From an uncultured bacterium (lineage in GTDB: Bacteria; Zixibacteria; MSB-5A5; CAIYYT01): DNA of 32,969 nucleotides. The position numbers were made by a program, and so were the translations under genes. The notes beneath the pieces were generated by a model that was given only the letters and a program-made list of their open reading frames with translations, searched no databases and was not told where the DNA came from. Shown here in pieces: positions 31,646-32,969 of the stretch (its first letter is position 1; every line of letters begins with the position of its first letter). The stretch covers positions 1-32,969 of the forward strand of contig CAIVAP010000253.1 in NCBI GenBank assembly GCA_903903945.1, in the 5' to 3' direction.

Positions 31646-31726
31646 CCGGTCGCTTTCGCCTGATGGGTAAACTAGTCGAGATTGTCACATAAGCTGAGCA
31701 GCGGAGACATAAAAACGAGGGGAGGT

Positions 31727-31824
31727 TATTCCCCCTTATTAAAGTGGGATATAGGGGGTTGTCTTTCTACTTGATGGATAGGCGCTTACAACCCCCTTGG
31801 TCCCCCTTTGCTAAGGGGGAAAAT
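31727..31824. repeat. Inverted repeat of the ACAACCCCC/CCCCCTT type (MITE-like)
   Basis: The left arm (TTCCCCCTTATTAAAGTGGG then ATATAGGGGGTTGT, 31729-31762) is the imperfect complement of the right arm (ACAACCCCCTTGGTCCCCCT then TTGCTAAGGGGGAA, 31788-31822). They match over about 34 bases, with a 25-base spacer. The right arm also folds alone (CCCCCTT...AAGGGGG). The outer sequence resembles non-autonomous repeats found in many bacteria, recalled from general knowledge. It lies in a 343-base gene-free stretch, 31646-31988, that otherwise holds only a weak promoter. Confidence 0.7.
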
Positions 31825-31952
31825 CAACTTACTTCTCGCGCATTTCACGAAATCCAACTTATGGGACAAGCTCAAGTCGCACTGCGCGACAAGAGAAGGG
31901 TTCAATGGCCTATTGTCGACGTGTGTCAGTTATCGCCAGACCCAATTTATAG

Positions 31953-31980
31953 TTGATTCCATTACTGAGCACGCTATCTT
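31953..31980 (+). promoter_or_regulatory. Weak candidate promoter for the OstA-like gene
   Basis: TTGATT (31953-31958) and TATCTT (31975-31980) are separated by 16 bases, each four of six to consensus. The start site would lie within a few bases of ATG 31989, so a very short leader is implied. Confidence 0.3.
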
Positions 31981-31988
31981 CAATCGCC

Positions 31989-32969
31989 ATGAAGTTATCC
32001 GCCCGGTCTATTCTCACAGTCTGTCTGATCATTCTGGCGCATACATCTCTGTTGCCGGGCGCCCAAATCAGGCTTGAACACGCCGATTCCTCGACGGCCA
32101 CGCAAACTGCAACCGGTATCATCTACGAGTTCTTTGGAAAGGTCCATTTCGTTAGGGATTCGACTGACCTCTTCGCCGATTATGTGGCTCGGTATGAACC
32201 TGGCAATCTGGTTCGATTGCTCGGTAGCGTACGAATCAACGAACCGCAGCGCATTCTGGCTGCCGACTCTCTGTGGTATGATCAGAAAAGTGATTCGATG
32301 TTTGCCTGGGGACGAGTTGCAATCGAAGATCGGCCTCGTCATGTTAAGGCGACCGGTGGCGCAGCAGTATATGACGGCAAGAAAGAAAGCTTAGTGATGA
32401 GTCGGCACCCCAAGTTGATCGTTGACTTCGATCTGCCACGGGTGGTTACGCTGGTTACTGCCGACACCATCAAGTATCACTCGCGTGATGATCTGGTCGA
32501 GGCGATCGATTCGGCGACAATCTCGCAGGGGACGCTTTTCGCCCATTCCCGGCAAGCCGTAATCTATTTGGATCGGGAGGAAATCTGCATGACCGGCGAC
32601 GTCCACTCCTCGCAGAGACAGAATGAGTTGTCAGGAGATGAGATGACTGTTTTCTCCAAAGACAAGATGCTGGAGAGAATCGAAGTTGTTGGTAAAGGCG
32701 AGGCCATCTTCCGACAACGCGCCGCCGCCGATACCGTCGTCTTCAACCAGAGTCGCCTGACGGCAAACAAGATCAACTTCTTTTTCGTCAACGACGTGCT
32801 CGATCTAATCAAAGCGCAGGGGAACAGCTACACCTACTATCTGCCGGCAAAGGAGGACACTGCCGCCAGTGGCAGCAATGTTGCCTCCGGTGACTCGACC
32901 ATTCTCAAGTTTGGTGATGCCGGATTGAGCGAAGTATTCGTGGTCACTTCGGCGGAGGGCACCTACTGG
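31989..32969 (+). CDS. OstA/LptA-like LPS-transport family protein (partial, right edge)
   Basis: The ORF is open from ATG 31989 for 327 codons to the window end; it is absent from the ORF track because no stop lies in the window. The N-terminus MKLSARSILTVCLIILAHTS then LLPGA is a signal peptide. The remainder shows repeated beta-strand segments of the OstA/LptA jellyroll type: 'ADSLWYDQKSDSMFAWGRVAIED', 'ATGGAAVYDGKKESLVMS', 'LSGDEMTVFSKDKMLERIEVVG', and 'LTANKINFFFVNDVLDLIKAQG'. Proteins of this family bridge LPS across the periplasm (LptA) or form the N-terminal part of LptD. With three or four such units here it is longer than E. coli LptA. The family is reasonably clear; the exact role is not. 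Confidence 0.75.
   Translation, partial: MKLSARSILTVCLIILAHTSLLPGAQIRLEHADSSTATQTATGIIYEFFGKVHFVRDSTDLFADYVARYEPGNLVRLLGSVRINEPQRILAADSLWYDQKSDSMFAWGRVAIEDRPRHVKATGGAAVYDGKKESLVMSRHPKLIVDFDLPRVVTLVTADTIKYHSRDDLVEAIDSATISQGTLFAHSRQAVIYLDREEICMTGDVHSSQRQNELSGDEMTVFSKDKMLERIEVVGKGEAIFRQRAAADTVVFNQSRLTANKINFFFVNDVLDLIKAQGNSYTYYLPAKEDTAASGSNVASGDSTILKFGDAGLSEVFVVTSAEGTYW

Noticed and set aside
1-32969. CRISPR arrays, tRNA or rRNA genes, and intact transposases
   Set aside because: None were seen on reading both strands: no regularly spaced direct repeats with unique spacers, no cloverleaf with a TTCGA-type arm, and no DDE or tyrosine transposase motif in any ORF.

Overview
The window is a gene-dense bacterial chromosome segment with nearly all genes on the + strand. 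It most resembles an uncultivated member of the FCB superphylum; Zixibacteria or a relative is my best guess, by inference only. Pointers are a Gram-negative envelope (OstA/LptA-like protein, MltD-type lipoprotein), large secreted proteins with BACON, cohesin, dockerin and T9SS/FlgD-like C-terminal domains, a MutL with an endonuclease motif, a 30-residue mS38/bS22-like basic protein, and several families of intergenic palindromic repeats.

Layout. 1-105 is the tail of a TPR-like protein. 189-5563 is an overlapping mutS-mutL-miaA operon (mismatch repair and tRNA i6A37 modification). It is followed closely by an MltD-like transglycosylase with four LysM domains, an SppA-type protease, an HU-family protein, and a 30-aa mS38/bS22-like ORF that the ORF track missed, which has its own candidate promoter and a strong terminator. 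9296-18901 is an accessory surface region: an SbsA-Ig lipoprotein, a 1155-aa protein (seven propeller-like repeats, five BACON-like domains, a cohesin-like domain, a sorting domain), a dockerin-bearing secreted protein, and a small DUF2279-like exported protein. Hairpin repeats separate some of these genes.

18996-19142 is a MITE-like palindrome just upstream of dinB (DNA polymerase IV). Next come a PLP aminotransferase behind a possibly leaderless promoter, a terminator, and an antisense 3' remnant of a SAM methyltransferase gene. After that is a DapF homologue in which both catalytic cysteines are serine, overlapping an MFS transporter gene. A good promoter precedes argS, which is followed by a highly divergent EPSP-synthase-fold protein lacking the signature active-site motifs, then a MATE transporter. 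An overlapping trio follows: HDAC-like deacetylase, FAH-family hydrolase, and Cys/Met-metabolism PLP enzyme. The window closes with an inverted repeat and the start of an OstA/LptA-like protein that runs off the right edge.

Most unusual are the Ser/Ser DapF homologue and its coupling to a transporter, the EPSPS-like probable pseudoenzyme, the cohesin/dockerin neighbour pair, and the tiny ribosomal-like gene. No tRNA, rRNA, CRISPR array or intact insertion sequence was recognised. All family assignments come from reading motifs by eye; no database search was run.
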